Shown here in pieces: positions 19,512 through 28,355 of a DNA stretch of 64,000 nt. This DNA comes from JAJRPT01 sp965661945 (lineage in GTDB: Bacteria; Bacteroidota; Ignavibacteria; Kapaibacteriales; UBA2268), in the NCBI GenBank assembly GCA_965661945.1, contig CBFIFP010000002.1, forward strand, positions 372,001-436,000. The letters run 5' to 3'. Under the pieces are notes generated by a model, which ran no database searches, was not told the DNA's origin, and saw only the letters and a list, made by a program, of their open reading frames with translations. The translations under genes and the position numbers were made by a program. Numbering within the stretch: the first letter of the stretch is position 1; each line of letters opens with the position of its first letter.

Positions 19512-21977
19512 CTAAAAAGTGTAAGAAACATTTGCAGTTGCATATCTTTCCAAAATAGTTCCACCAAAAATTTGATAATGTCTTCTATCAAATAAATTAA
19601 ACACATTAAAGCCAAGATTAATTTTCTCAGTTAAATCAATATCACCTGATAAATTCGTTACCCAATATTCTGGCACATGACCTTCAAAAAAGCCCGCAAT
19701 CCATTGGAAACCTTGAACTCCACGAACATTTACTCTTAAGTTAAATGGCATTCCTGATACTTTATTATTATATTCAGCACCGATATTCCCTCTTAATCTT
19801 GAAGTATTTGGAAGTATTTTATTAACTGGGACTTCATTTTCTATAATATCGAAATCTAAGAATGCAACGTTACCATTTAGAAGTAAATTATCAAATAAAT
19901 AGTAATTTACGCTAAATTCTGCACCATATTCATCTACAAGACCGATGTTCGCGGGAGCGATTAAAAACTCAACATTGTTATTTAAAGGATTAAGAGATAA
20001 TCTATCAAACAAAGTTGGATTAATTTTATCTAACTCCTCCTTAAATCGTTGGTTCGCCTCATCGTTATCATATAAAATGCTACCTTGTGTTCTTAAAAAC
20101 ACATCAGGAGAAAGACCAGTAAGCGGATTAGAAATAAAATTACTTCTTCTATTTAGATAAAAATCTGCAGTGACAAACATTTTTTTAGATATAACACCTT
20201 TATATCCAACTTCATAAGACCAAGCAGTTTCAACATCAATTTCGGGATTACCTACATTCACTTGTGGTAAAACACCGTGTCCCAAAGGGTCTATACCAAA
20301 CTCGTTTGCAATCATACTATCAATATTTGCTAAATTAACAGGTGCTGCTGCCAATGAGTACCTTGTATATTCTGGATAACTTGGTCTCAAAAAAGAGCGA
20401 TTAACAGTAAATCTTAAAGTATGATCTTTAATTGGTGTCCAAACTAATGCAGCTTTTGGTGAAAACTGAGTATTAAACAAAGTAGAACGATCAACCCTAC
20501 CAGCAAATACAAACTGAAGATTTTTCTTTAAATCATATTCCAATTGACCATATAAACTTGAAAAATTATGTTTAATACTATCCGGTAAAAGTAAAGGGGC
20601 AGACCCACCAGCTGCAGTAATTATTGATTGATACTCATGCGAAGCCCCTGCAATTAATTTTAGTTTACCGTCCATATAATTATCATTCCACTGCAAATCA
20701 GCAAGATAAGCATCAGAGTTTTCTCCCGAAGATACTGGAAAGTTCATCACAACCTGCGGCGTTGGAGCAAGTCTTTTTCTCCAATGCGAATTAAAATTCC
20801 AATTATTTGAACTATATCCTATTCTAGCATAAGGTGATTGTATTTGAGGTATTAATATCCTGCCAGTCTGATTTACAAAATATTCATTTCCATACTCCGA
20901 AGCGCCAACCTCAGTTATAATAGTCTCATTTTCGCTAAGTTCGTAATCCAATCTAAATGAAGCATGCATATTAAAAGCATTTCGATGTTCATTTATCAAT
21001 TCAGCAATATCTGTAATCGGACCAAAACCTTGTCTATTATTAAAAGGAGTATCAACTAAATCCGGTCTCAGCCCATCATATTCTAATTTCCCGCCATTTG
21101 CAGTATCCCTAGAATGAACCCATGCTTGGTCTTGAGTGCTGTAACCAGCGTTTACTTTATAATAAAACTTATCCATAAACTTCCCAGCGTGACGCAAATC
21201 TGTTCTTAAAGTGTTATACTGCCCACCAGTTACCGAAAATCTTGTACCCTGAACATCTTTTGGATTAAATGTTGTTATGTTTATAACGCCATTGTATGCA
21301 TTCATTCCGTAAAGGGCAGAACCAGGACCCCTGATTACTTCAATACTTTTTAAATCTGCTAAGTTTGTTTGAAGAGAATTCCATTCAACTAAGTTAAGCA
21401 TTGGAGTAGATGGGTCTCTTCCATCTATCAATACTAACATTCGTCTATTAATTGAATTATTAAATCCTCGAGTATTAATATTAAAGTCATTCATACCTGA
21501 TTGAACAACGTCAACCCCTGGTAAATGCTCCATTGTTTTACCAATCTGCCCATGAGAATTTGCCTTTAGCAATTGGTCAGAAGTGATTATTGATATAGCA
21601 GAAGGTGCTTCAGTTATTTTTTGAAGTCGTTTACTTGAAGAAAAAACCTCCAAATCTTGCATCTGATAACTTTTTAAAGTAACTTCAAAATTATGCGTAT
21701 AAGTTCCAGCGCCAACTTTGATTTTCTGTGTAATTGGTTCAATCCCACTTCCAGTAATCGAAAGAGTATATTCTCCTTCCTTTATACCTGTAATCGCATA
21801 TACGCCACTTTTGTTAGTTTGCGACTTTAAATCAAGTTCCTTAATTTTTACAACAACTCCCTCAACTCCATCTTTTAATATTATATCAGTAATTTTTCCA
21901 CTTATATCTCCAGAAAAAAGATCTACTGAGCATAATAACAATAATAAAATTAAAGTAATTATATACTTTTTAATCAT
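19512..21977 (-). CDS. TonB-dependent outer-membrane receptor
   Basis: This 821-residue receptor has a signal peptide and an N-terminal carboxypeptidase-regulatory-like (CarboxypepD_reg) domain (about 25-105, ISGKITDI through GVYAITGIKEGEYTL). A plug domain (about 115-235) carries VEVIRGPGSALYGMNAYNGVINI-type motifs, and a large beta-barrel ends with the aromatic residue of NVSYTF. It imports a large ligand across the outer membrane using TonB energy. The substrate is not evident. The start overlaps the MFS gene's stop by 4 bases, so receptor and exporter/importer are translationally coupled. Confidence 0.92.
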   Translation of the reverse strand: MIKKYIITLILLLLLCSVDLFSGDISGKITDIILKDGVEGVVVKIKELDLKSQTNKSGVYAITGIKEGEYTLSITGSGIEPITQKIKVGAGTYTHNFEVTLKSYQMQDLEVFSSSKRLQKITEAPSAISIITSDQLLKANSHGQIGKTMEHLPGVDVVQSGMNDFNINTRGFNNSINRRMLVLIDGRDPSTPMLNLVEWNSLQTNLADLKSIEVIRGPGSALYGMNAYNGVINITTFNPKDVQGTRFSVTGGQYNTLRTDLRHAGKFMDKFYYKVNAGYSTQDQAWVHSRDTANGGKLEYDGLRPDLVDTPFNNRQGFGPITDIAELINEHRNAFNMHASFRLDYELSENETIITEVGASEYGNEYFVNQTGRILIPQIQSPYARIGYSSNNWNFNSHWRKRLAPTPQVVMNFPVSSGENSDAYLADLQWNDNYMDGKLKLIAGASHEYQSIITAAGGSAPLLLPDSIKHNFSSLYGQLEYDLKKNLQFVFAGRVDRSTLFNTQFSPKAALVWTPIKDHTLRFTVNRSFLRPSYPEYTRYSLAAAPVNLANIDSMIANEFGIDPLGHGVLPQVNVGNPEIDVETAWSYEVGYKGVISKKMFVTADFYLNRRSNFISNPLTGLSPDVFLRTQGSILYDNDEANQRFKEELDKINPTLFDRLSLNPLNNNVEFLIAPANIGLVDEYGAEFSVNYYLFDNLLLNGNVAFLDFDIIENEVPVNKILPNTSRLRGNIGAEYNNKVSGMPFNLRVNVRGVQGFQWIAGFFEGHVPEYWVTNLSGDIDLTEKINLGFNVFNLFDRRHYQIFGGTILERYATANVSYTF

Positions 21978-23167
21978 AAAATTCCCTTATTTAATCTAAA
22001 AATGTCTTTTCTTAAAATAAAAAAAGTTAATATCAGTGTAAAAAGTGCTATGACAGCACCTAAATAAAAAATTTCTACCACAGAGTCTTTTGCAGAATAG
22101 ACTGAAGCAAAAAAACCAAATAAAACAGGACCTAATGACTGCCCTAATTGTGAAACCCCTCTATGCATTGAAGTTAAAGATGCTCTATTGTCATTGTCTG
22201 ATATCTTCAATACCCAATATTGCATACCAGGAAAACCAAGACCGAAAGCCATTCCAAATAAAGACAACGCTAAATAAATCAATATTGGTGTTAAAAATGG
22301 AATTGCAATTATAACAATGAAAAATATAAAAAACTTAACTAGCATAATTCCTTTTTCCGTAATTATATCAATCGCTCTATTTAAAAAGAATGACGAAAAC
22401 GCAGCACTCAAAGACATTACAAATAAATAAATTCCAATCTCTTTTGATGTGAATCCAAAAGTATATTTAAAATGAAAAGGTATGTAAGTAAAAACACAAC
22501 CAATTAATAAAATATAACCCAAGAAATTCATAACGCTAATTTTTCTAAATTCTGGATCTTTAAATGAATGAAGTATTTTTTTTAAATCAACATTTTGGCT
22601 TTTTTGATTCCTATTCTTAAAAGCAACAATAAATAAAATTGCAACTAAAATTGTGAATAAAGGTAAGTAGAAAACTGTATTCCATGAAATTAATGTTAAA
22701 TATCCACCAATTAAAGGAAAAAAGGCAGTTCCAAAAGATAAAACTACATTATTATAACCAGCAAATTTGCTAATTTTATCCTTATTAAAAGTATCGCCAA
22801 TCAACGAAACATTTAATGCACCAAGAGAAGCAGCTCCTATTCCTTCAATCCCACGAAGTAAAACTAATACCTCGAATGATTCCGCAAGAGAGCAACCATA
22901 ACCAGCAATTGCAAATAGCAAAAGCGCTGGGACTAAAATAATTTTTCTAGAATATTTATCTGCAAGAAACCCAAAAAGTGGAGTTAAAATTATACCAGGC
23001 ATTGTAAAAACACCCATCAAGATGCCGATTTTTTGAATTGGAACGTTAAAATGTTCTGCAATAGAGGGAAAAGCTGGAGGAACTGAGGTGATACCTAAAA
23101 CTGAAGCTAATGTTATCAATGTAATAACAAAAAATTGGAAGTTTTTATTTTCTTTTCTCATAGACAT
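21974..23167 (-). CDS. MFS transporter
   Basis: The 397-residue protein has about 12 hydrophobic segments in two halves. The conserved MFS loop GFLADKYSRKIILVPALLL lies between helices 2 and 3, and GIEGIGAASLGALN lies in helix 4. It resembles drug or metabolite exporters of the major facilitator superfamily. It lies between menA (5 bases upstream) and the TonB receptor (4-base overlap), which suggests that the pair moves one compound. The identity of the compound is unknown. Confidence 0.88.
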   Translation of the reverse strand: MSMRKENKNFQFFVITLITLASVLGITSVPPAFPSIAEHFNVPIQKIGILMGVFTMPGIILTPLFGFLADKYSRKIILVPALLLFAIAGYGCSLAESFEVLVLLRGIEGIGAASLGALNVSLIGDTFNKDKISKFAGYNNVVLSFGTAFFPLIGGYLTLISWNTVFYLPLFTILVAILFIVAFKNRNQKSQNVDLKKILHSFKDPEFRKISVMNFLGYILLIGCVFTYIPFHFKYTFGFTSKEIGIYLFVMSLSAAFSSFFLNRAIDIITEKGIMLVKFFIFFIVIIAIPFLTPILIYLALSLFGMAFGLGFPGMQYWVLKISDNDNRASLTSMHRGVSQLGQSLGPVLFGFFASVYSAKDSVVEIFYLGAVIALFTLILTFFILRKDIFRLNKGIL

Positions 23168-23171
23168 ACTA

Positions 23172-24068
23172 CTAATTCCTCATAACTGTTACTACAATCA
23201 AACTAATAATCATCAAAATACCATAAAAAGTCATAAGCAATGAAGTTCCAAAAAGCACCTTATTAAGTTCTTTTCCGGTTTTTCTATAAATATCTACACA
23301 CATTTTATAGCCAAGTGGGAGAGTAAGAAGAGGTAAGGCAAACACATAATCTTGCATCATAAACATCACAATTGCACCACTAAAATACGCAAAACCAGTT
23401 AATACAATATAAAGTATTATTGCATTTTTCACACCAATTCGCACTGGTAAAGTTAGTTTTCCAGCTCTTTTATCAGTTACGGCATCTCTAATATTATTAG
23501 CAGATAGAATATTCATAGCAAAAAAACCAAGCGGTAAACTCATCCAAAAAACTTCATTACTCCAGTAACCAGTTTGAATAAAATAAGTTCCATTAGTTGC
23601 TACAATACCAAAAAATACTAAAACAAATAAGTCACCAATACCAAGATATGAAAGTGGGGCAGGACCTGCTGTATAGCCATAAGCAAGGAATAAAGATATA
23701 ACTCCAATAATTAAAATAATATAACTCGATAAATAAACCAATACCAAGCCCATCAAAAGAGTTAATGATGCAACAATAATAGTTGCTACCTTCATCTGTG
23801 GAAGAGTTATAATACCTTTCGCTACAACTCGTTCAGGTCCCAATCTATCATCTTTATCAACTCCCTTTTTGAAGTCATAAATATCATTCACAAAATTAGT
23901 TACAATCTGAATACCAATCCCGCAAAGCATAGTAAGTATTGCAGTAAAGTAGTTTAACTCGCCTTCTTGTGAATGAAATGCCGCAGCCAAACCAAGTAAA
24001 ACGGGTATCATACTCGCTGGCATTAATTTAGGTCTTGTTGCTATAAACCAAAGTTTTGCTGAAGGCAT
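23172..24068 (-). CDS. menA: 1,4-dihydroxy-2-naphthoate polyprenyltransferase
   Basis: The 298-residue membrane protein of the UbiA family attaches the isoprenoid tail to dihydroxynaphthoate in menaquinone synthesis. The first Asp-rich motif is NFVNDIYDFKKGVDKDDRLG and the second is NNIRDAVTDKRAGKLTLPVR, as in MenA. About eight membrane helices are present. It heads an operon with the MFS transporter and TonB receptor, an unusual pairing. It implies a menaquinone-based respiratory chain. Confidence 0.92.
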   Translation of the reverse strand: MPSAKLWFIATRPKLMPASMIPVLLGLAAAFHSQEGELNYFTAILTMLCGIGIQIVTNFVNDIYDFKKGVDKDDRLGPERVVAKGIITLPQMKVATIIVASLTLLMGLVLVYLSSYIILIIGVISLFLAYGYTAGPAPLSYLGIGDLFVLVFFGIVATNGTYFIQTGYWSNEVFWMSLPLGFFAMNILSANNIRDAVTDKRAGKLTLPVRIGVKNAIILYIVLTGFAYFSGAIVMFMMQDYVFALPLLTLPLGYKMCVDIYRKTGKELNKVLFGTSLLMTFYGILMIISLIVVTVMRN

Positions 24069-24151
24069 TTAAATCTATTTTTTTAAAAATTAAAATACAA
24101 AATTAAAACTTTTTTTCCAATATTAATTAATATTTATAATAAATAATAAAT

Positions 24152-24184
24152 AATCTCCTAAATTTATTAAAAATTTAGGAGATT
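24152..24184 (-). terminator. hairpin terminator after the Mor-like gene
   Basis: The arms AATCTCCTAAATTT (24152-24165) and AAATTTAGGAGATT (24171-24184) pair perfectly over 14 bp with a 5-base loop. On the minus strand a T-rich tail follows. Confidence 0.75.
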
Positions 24185-24229
24185 ATGTAAACCTAAGATA
24201 TAGTTAATTAACTTATATAATTTAATAAG

Positions 24230-24481
24230 TTATTTAACTTGTTTTCGTAAGTATGTTTCAGATACCATCAATACTCTTGCAAACTCTTTAAAATTTTTCG
24301 TTTTGCCTTCGTCCCATTTTCTTCTCACAAAATTTTTTAACTTTGTAATCTTTGGTATATAAAACGTCAACCCTCCCAAATTCTTAAGCAACTGCCTAAC
24401 AGTTACAATTCCACAGCTATCAGCTATTAATTTTAAGTCCGGGGTAAGATCTTCATATTCTATTTCATCATAAATATTCAT
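24230..24481 (-). CDS. Mor-type transcriptional activator-like protein
   Basis: The 83-residue protein matches the pattern of the Mor/C activator family of Mu-like phages. LTPDLKLIADSCGIVTVRQLL is followed by the GGLTFYIPKI strand (relatives read GG-x-x-x-YIP), then RRKWDEGKTKNFKEFARVL and a C-terminal helix-turn-helix (MVSETYLRKQVK). Mor dimers bind DNA and recruit RNA polymerase. The gene overlaps the upstream small ORF by 14 bases and faces an HTH/S24 repressor operon, as in a phage-type switch. Assignment is by motif only. Confidence 0.65.
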   Translation of the reverse strand: MNIYDEIEYEDLTPDLKLIADSCGIVTVRQLLKNLGGLTFYIPKITKLKNFVRRKWDEGKTKNFKEFARVLMVSETYLRKQVK

Positions 24482-24692
24482 CGCTTTCTCCTTGATTAAT
24501 CATACCATAAATATTATTTTCCATTGTATCCAAATAATCAAAAATAATAAACCTAATATCCTCCACTAATTCTTTGCTTATTATCTTTTCATTTTTAATC
24601 TGCTGCAAACTTTCGTTTAGCATAAATCTTAACTTTGTACTATTTGAAATTTTTCCGCAAATAGCATTATTACTCTTATCAATAAATTTCAT
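24468..24692 (-). CDS. small protein of unknown function upstream of the Mor-like gene
   Basis: The 74-residue protein is not recognised. It has two predicted helical stretches (LRFMLNESLQQIKNEK, KELVEDIRFIIFDYLDTM) and an acidic tail. It overlaps the Mor-like gene by 14 bases and is the first gene transcribed leftwards from the divergent control region. A regulatory partner or phage-type early protein is possible. Confidence 0.55.
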   Translation of the reverse strand: MKFIDKSNNAICGKISNSTKLRFMLNESLQQIKNEKIISKELVEDIRFIIFDYLDTMENNIYGMINQGESDEYL

Positions 24693-24732
24693 TCTAATTC
24701 CTTGTTTTTGTTATTTAAATTTCTTAATTTTG

Positions 24733-24752
24733 AATTATTAACATTAATAATT
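24733..24752. promoter_or_regulatory. inverted repeat in the divergent control region (site 1)
   Basis: AATTATTAA (24733-24741) and TTAATAATT (24744-24752) are perfect 9-bp half-sites separated by CA. It lies nearer the leftward genes and could be an operator for the HTH or S24 protein encoded next door. The sequence is AT-only, so chance is a real alternative. Confidence 0.4.
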
Positions 24753-24771
24753 AGTAAAATAATAAGCAAAA

Positions 24772-24790
24772 TTATGTAAATAATACATAA
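24772..24790. promoter_or_regulatory. inverted repeat in the divergent control region (site 2)
   Basis: TTATGTA (24772-24778) and TACATAA (24784-24790) are perfect 7-bp half-sites with a 5-base spacer. It lies 42 bases before the HTH gene start, where an autoregulatory operator would be expected. Confidence 0.5.
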
Positions 24791-24831
24791 ATACAAAATA
24801 AAATTTACATATTTATAAAATTAAGGATGAA

Positions 24832-25194
24832 ATGTCTGGAACAAATGCTGAGATAGGTCAAAGATTAAAAGAAGTTAGGTATATTTTTAATGAAGGTGGA
24901 AAATTATCCGCAGAACAATTTGCTTACCTTCTCGAAGAAACAGGAGATAGAATCAGAAATTACGAATTCGGAAAAGCAGGAATTCCAGTTCGTTTACTTT
25001 ATAATTTATATCATCGCGGTTTCAACCCAATATACATTATAACTGGCGAGGGCTCAATATTTGCTCCAAACTCTCAAGGCGAGGAACTGGAAAATAATAT
25101 CCAGAATCGAAGAGCTGTAATAAACAATATGAAATTAGTAAAACAAAACAGTAATAAATTAGATAAAGTTGCAGCAGGTAAGTTAGATGACTAA
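24832..25194 (+). CDS. HTH (XRE/CI-like) repressor, N-terminal half
   Basis: The 120-residue protein has an N-terminal helix-turn-helix (about 8-60: IGQRLKEVRYIF, LSAEQFAYLLEETGDRIRNY). The segment LYNLYHRGFNPIYIITGEGS that follows is typical of phage-like repressors, where an S24 peptidase domain normally comes next. Here the protein ends KVAAGKLDD, and the S24 domain is a separate ORF in the +1 frame overlapping by 8 bases. The VAAG close to the end resembles the LexA self-cleavage site. It is either a split repressor or one broken by a frameshift. Confidence 0.75.
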   Translation: MSGTNAEIGQRLKEVRYIFNEGGKLSAEQFAYLLEETGDRIRNYEFGKAGIPVRLLYNLYHRGFNPIYIITGEGSIFAPNSQGEELENNIQNRRAVINNMKLVKQNSNKLDKVAAGKLDD

Positions 25195-25498
25195 AATTAA
25201 TGAAACAAACCATTTAGAACAAGATAATATAGAGCAAGATAACTTTATAATCGAAGGAGATTCAATGAAAGGTTGTGGCTTAAAAAATGGTATGTTCGTA
25301 AAAATCAACAGAAACAAACCAGTAACAGACAAAAGTATAATAGTAGTTACAATTAATGGTAAATTATTTGTTAAAGAATATAGATTAATTAATGGCAAAG
25401 TAGAGTTTCATAGTAAAAACAAAAACTATGAAAACATCACAGAATATAAAAATTATGAAATCATAGGTGTAGTAGAAAGTTTTTTTAATGGAAAATAA
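25187..25498 (+). CDS. S24 peptidase-like (LexA/CI C-terminal) domain protein
   Basis: The 103-residue protein has the S24 catalytic pair: Ser in IEGDSMKGCGL and Lys in LFVKEYRL, spaced as in UmuD/LexA. The closing EIIGVVESF strand is also present. It lacks the N-terminal DNA-binding and cleavage-site region, which seem to lie in the preceding ORF. Overlap of 8 bases (ATGACTAA) with the HTH gene implies translational coupling. RecA-stimulated self-cleavage would be the family's mechanism. Confidence 0.78.
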   Translation: MTKINETNHLEQDNIEQDNFIIEGDSMKGCGLKNGMFVKINRNKPVTDKSIIVVTINGKLFVKEYRLINGKVEFHSKNKNYENITEYKNYEIIGVVESFFNGK

Positions 25499-25536
25499 TA
25501 TTGAAAAAAAATAATTAATTAACTGGAAACTGTAAA

Positions 25537-25962
25537 ATGCAATTAGAAATATTTAACATTAGGTTAAACAAAGACAATTTTCAAAATGATATAAAGAAGA
25601 TTAATGACTTTATGGATACTGTTTTTGTTCACCAAACAAAAAGTAAATTAATTAGAACAGAAAAAATTGCTTATTGGTCTATAGTCGTCTTTTATTACAA
25701 AAAAGATAAAATAAAACTAACGAAAGATGACTTATTAGATGGAGAGAGAGAAGTTTACCAAGCACTTTCAGAGTGGAGAAGAGACGTTGCCGTTGATATT
25801 CAACGTCCTGCTTTTGTAGTTTGCCATAACTCAGAACTAATAGAAATCGCACAAAAAAGACCAAAAAACCAAGAAGAACTTCGTAAAATTAAAGGTTGGA
25901 AAAACAAAAAAATTAAAAAATATGGTGATGAAGTCCTAGCTATTTTGAATGGTTTTGGGTGA
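25537..25962 (+). CDS. stand-alone HRDC-domain protein
   Basis: The 141-residue protein has a C-terminal HRDC domain (about 65-140), with VYQALSEWRRDVAVD, PAFVVCHNSELIEIAQKRP and IKGWKNKKIKKYGDEVLAIL. This nucleic-acid-binding module is normally at the end of RecQ helicases and RNase D. No helicase or nuclease domain is present. It lies 38 bases after the S24 gene, and a role in DNA damage or replication linked to that repressor is inferred. The stop is TGA. Confidence 0.82.
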   Translation: MQLEIFNIRLNKDNFQNDIKKINDFMDTVFVHQTKSKLIRTEKIAYWSIVVFYYKKDKIKLTKDDLLDGEREVYQALSEWRRDVAVDIQRPAFVVCHNSELIEIAQKRPKNQEELRKIKGWKNKKIKKYGDEVLAILNGFG

Positions 25963-26126
25963 GGGAGATATAAAATATACAAAAAGAACAAGGATTTTAG
26001 TCGCATTTTAGAAAAATTTATACGAACTTAGAGGAGATTTAGATAATGCTTATACGCATTTTAGACAAGATTTAGACATAATATTTTATTTACACATTAA
26101 TATATAATCATTTATACTATCAACAA

Positions 26127-26924
26127 TTACTTGTATAATTCTGGTCTTCGGTCAAGGAAAATATTATTTATATCATTAAAGGATTTATCACGAGTTTTCT
26201 CTGGATTAATTTCAGCGGTTAAAACTATTTCATTATCCTCGCCCCCAGTAATTAAATTCTTACCATTATATGAAATAATTGTTGATTTTCCATTAAACTC
26301 AAGTGTTTCATCATTTAATGCTTCATACCCAATCCTGTTAATAACTGCAACATAAACCTTATTCTCCAACGCTCTTGTTCTCATTGCTTCTTCCCATACA
26401 CCAGTTACCAAATTTGCAGGACATAAAATCAAATCCGCTCCTTTAAGGGCAAGAGTTCGTGTCGCCTCTGGGAATCTCCAGTCATAACAAATCATTGTTC
26501 CAATATTAATATCTTTATCTGACCAATAAACATTAAAAAAACCAGTATTACCTTGCTCAAAAACCAATCTCTCTTTATAAAACAAATGACTTTTTCGGTA
26601 AATTGAACTTTCATTTTTGTCAGGAAGCAATATTGCTGCAGAATTATAAAAATTAGACTTATCCTTTTCTATAAAACCAAAAACTATTACTTTATCTTGT
26701 TTTTCAGCAATTTTCTGAAATTGAGAAATTATCTCGCCATCTCCACGAATAGCCAATTCAGCTAAATCAGATTTCTTTGTAAAAAAATATCCTGAAAGAG
26801 CAAGTTCAGGAAATACAATAATGTCAGCATCATCATCAGCGATTTTATCTATTAAAAATTCAATATTATAATCCAAATCAGCATACTTTGGGCAAAATTG
26901 CACAATTGATAATTTTATTGACAT
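26127..26924 (-). CDS. carbon-nitrogen hydrolase (nitrilase superfamily amidase)
   Basis: The 265-residue protein has the nitrilase catalytic triad: Glu in FPELALSGYF (about 42), Lys in YRKSHLFYKE (about 112) and Cys in GTMICYDWRFPEA (about 145). This superfamily cleaves C-N bonds in amides or nitriles. The short single-domain form is typical of omega-amidase or aliphatic amidase-like members, but the substrate cannot be assigned. It follows the UmuD-like gene by about 50 bases on the same strand. Confidence 0.88.
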   Translation of the reverse strand: MSIKLSIVQFCPKYADLDYNIEFLIDKIADDDADIIVFPELALSGYFFTKKSDLAELAIRGDGEIISQFQKIAEKQDKVIVFGFIEKDKSNFYNSAAILLPDKNESSIYRKSHLFYKERLVFEQGNTGFFNVYWSDKDINIGTMICYDWRFPEATRTLALKGADLILCPANLVTGVWEEAMRTRALENKVYVAVINRIGYEALNDETLEFNGKSTIISYNGKNLITGGEDNEIVLTAEINPEKTRDKSFNDINNIFLDRRPELYK

Positions 26925-26974
26925 GTATCTTCCCTTTATATTGAAAACTTCTTTTTAAATCTAAAAATAAATCT

Positions 26975-27394
26975 TTAAATTGAATGAACAATTTTTGTTA
27001 CTACCCCTAAAATCTTCCATTGTATTTCATCTCCCAAAGTTAAAGGAGAAAAAAAAGAAGAATGTGATTCTAAATACTGCTGGCCATCAACATCTCTAAA
27101 ATATTTAACTGCAAGGTCATCATTAAACATAGCAAGTACTAATTTACCATCTTTAACATCAATGCCTGTATCAATTATTAAAATATCTCCGTCAGAAATA
27201 CCCACCATATTCAACTCATTTCCAGAAATTCTTGCAAAAAAAGTAGTTTGTGGATGTTCAATCAAAAACTCGTTCAAATCAACAGCTGTATAAGAATCAG
27301 TATCAATCGGAATTGGAATACCAGCAGAAACCGAAACATCAAAAAACGGAATTTTTGATGAAGCACTACTGAAAGAATTAAATAATTCAATCAT
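26975..27394 (-). CDS. UmuD-like S24 protein lacking the catalytic serine
   Basis: The 139-residue protein has the UmuD layout: a short N-terminal arm with VSAGIPIPID, then a barrel domain with DGDILIIDTGIDVKDGKLVLA and the catalytic-type Lys in LAVKYF. Where UmuD has GDSM, this protein has SGNELNMVGI, so the nucleophilic serine is replaced by Glu. Self-cleavage should not occur. No umuC polymerase gene is adjacent. It may be a structural or regulatory S24 fold, or a decaying gene. Confidence 0.78.
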   Translation of the reverse strand: MIELFNSFSSASSKIPFFDVSVSAGIPIPIDTDSYTAVDLNEFLIEHPQTTFFARISGNELNMVGISDGDILIIDTGIDVKDGKLVLAMFNDDLAVKYFRDVDGQQYLESHSSFFSPLTLGDEIQWKILGVVTKIVHSI

Positions 27395-27623
27395 ATTTTT
27401 ACCTTTATTTTAATTTGTCCCCCTTGAAGAATTTAAAATTAAACATAAAAATATTAAAATGCAAATTAAATTGTAAATTAATATTTTTCACCTCACATTA
27501 CATTTTCAAATTAATATTTTGTAATATTTGCTATAATTTTCCTTAATTTTTTCCCAAATTGTATTGTTAGATAAAATCAATTACTTAATTTAGCATAATA
27601 AAAAATAAAAAATTGAAAAAAAA

Positions 27624-28340
27624 TTGAAAATTTTAGTAATAGTCCCAGCATTTAACGAAGAAGATTGTATCGATAAGGTTATTTATGACCTCAAAAATAC
27701 CAATCCAGATTGGGACATACTAATAGTTAATGACGGCTCTATCGATAATACATCCCAAGTTGCAAAAAGAACAAAAAGTGCATTCGTAATAGACCTTGTT
27801 GGGAATCTTGGAATAGGTGGCGCTGTTCAAACCGGATTCAAATTTGCTACAAGAAATAATTATGATATTGCTTTGCAATTTGATGGCGATGGTCAGCATA
27901 TAGCAACTGAAATCCCAAAACTAATATACCCAATAATTAAAAATGAAGTTGATGTAGTAATTGGCTCTAGATTTACAAAATCTCATTCTGGTTGGAAATC
28001 TAGTATCCCCAGAAGAATGGGAATCTTTGTCTTCACTATTTTAAATAAAATTCTTATAAACCAAAAAATAACTGATAGCACCTCCGGATTTAGAGCTTAC
28101 AACAAAAGTGCTATTGATTTTCTTTCAGTTAATTACCCAATGGACTATCCCGAGCCAGAAGCAATAATTTTACTCGGTAAAAATGGCTACAAACTAAAAG
28201 AAATTCATGCAGATATGAAAGCAAGAGAAACAGGTACATCATCTATTAATTACAGAAGAGCAATTTATTACATGATTAAAGTAGTCTTAGCAATACTAAT
28301 GACTTCCATAAGACCTAAAATCAAAAAAGATAAAAGGTAA
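27624..28340 (+). CDS. family 2 glycosyltransferase (DPM1-like)
   Basis: The 238-residue GT-A enzyme begins KILVIVPAFNEEDCI and contains the nucleotide-sugar site VNDGSID and the metal site FDGDGQH. A short C-terminal hydrophobic helix (MIKVVLAILMTSI) may touch the membrane. Such enzymes often pass a sugar to a polyprenyl phosphate. The start is TTG, chosen because the conserved first strand begins there. The DUF2304 gene lies 15 bases downstream, a common pairing. Confidence 0.88.
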   Translation: MKILVIVPAFNEEDCIDKVIYDLKNTNPDWDILIVNDGSIDNTSQVAKRTKSAFVIDLVGNLGIGGAVQTGFKFATRNNYDIALQFDGDGQHIATEIPKLIYPIIKNEVDVVIGSRFTKSHSGWKSSIPRRMGIFVFTILNKILINQKITDSTSGFRAYNKSAIDFLSVNYPMDYPEPEAIILLGKNGYKLKEIHADMKARETGTSSINYRRAIYYMIKVVLAILMTSIRPKIKKDKR

Positions 28341-28355
28341 AAAAGGCAAAATAAA

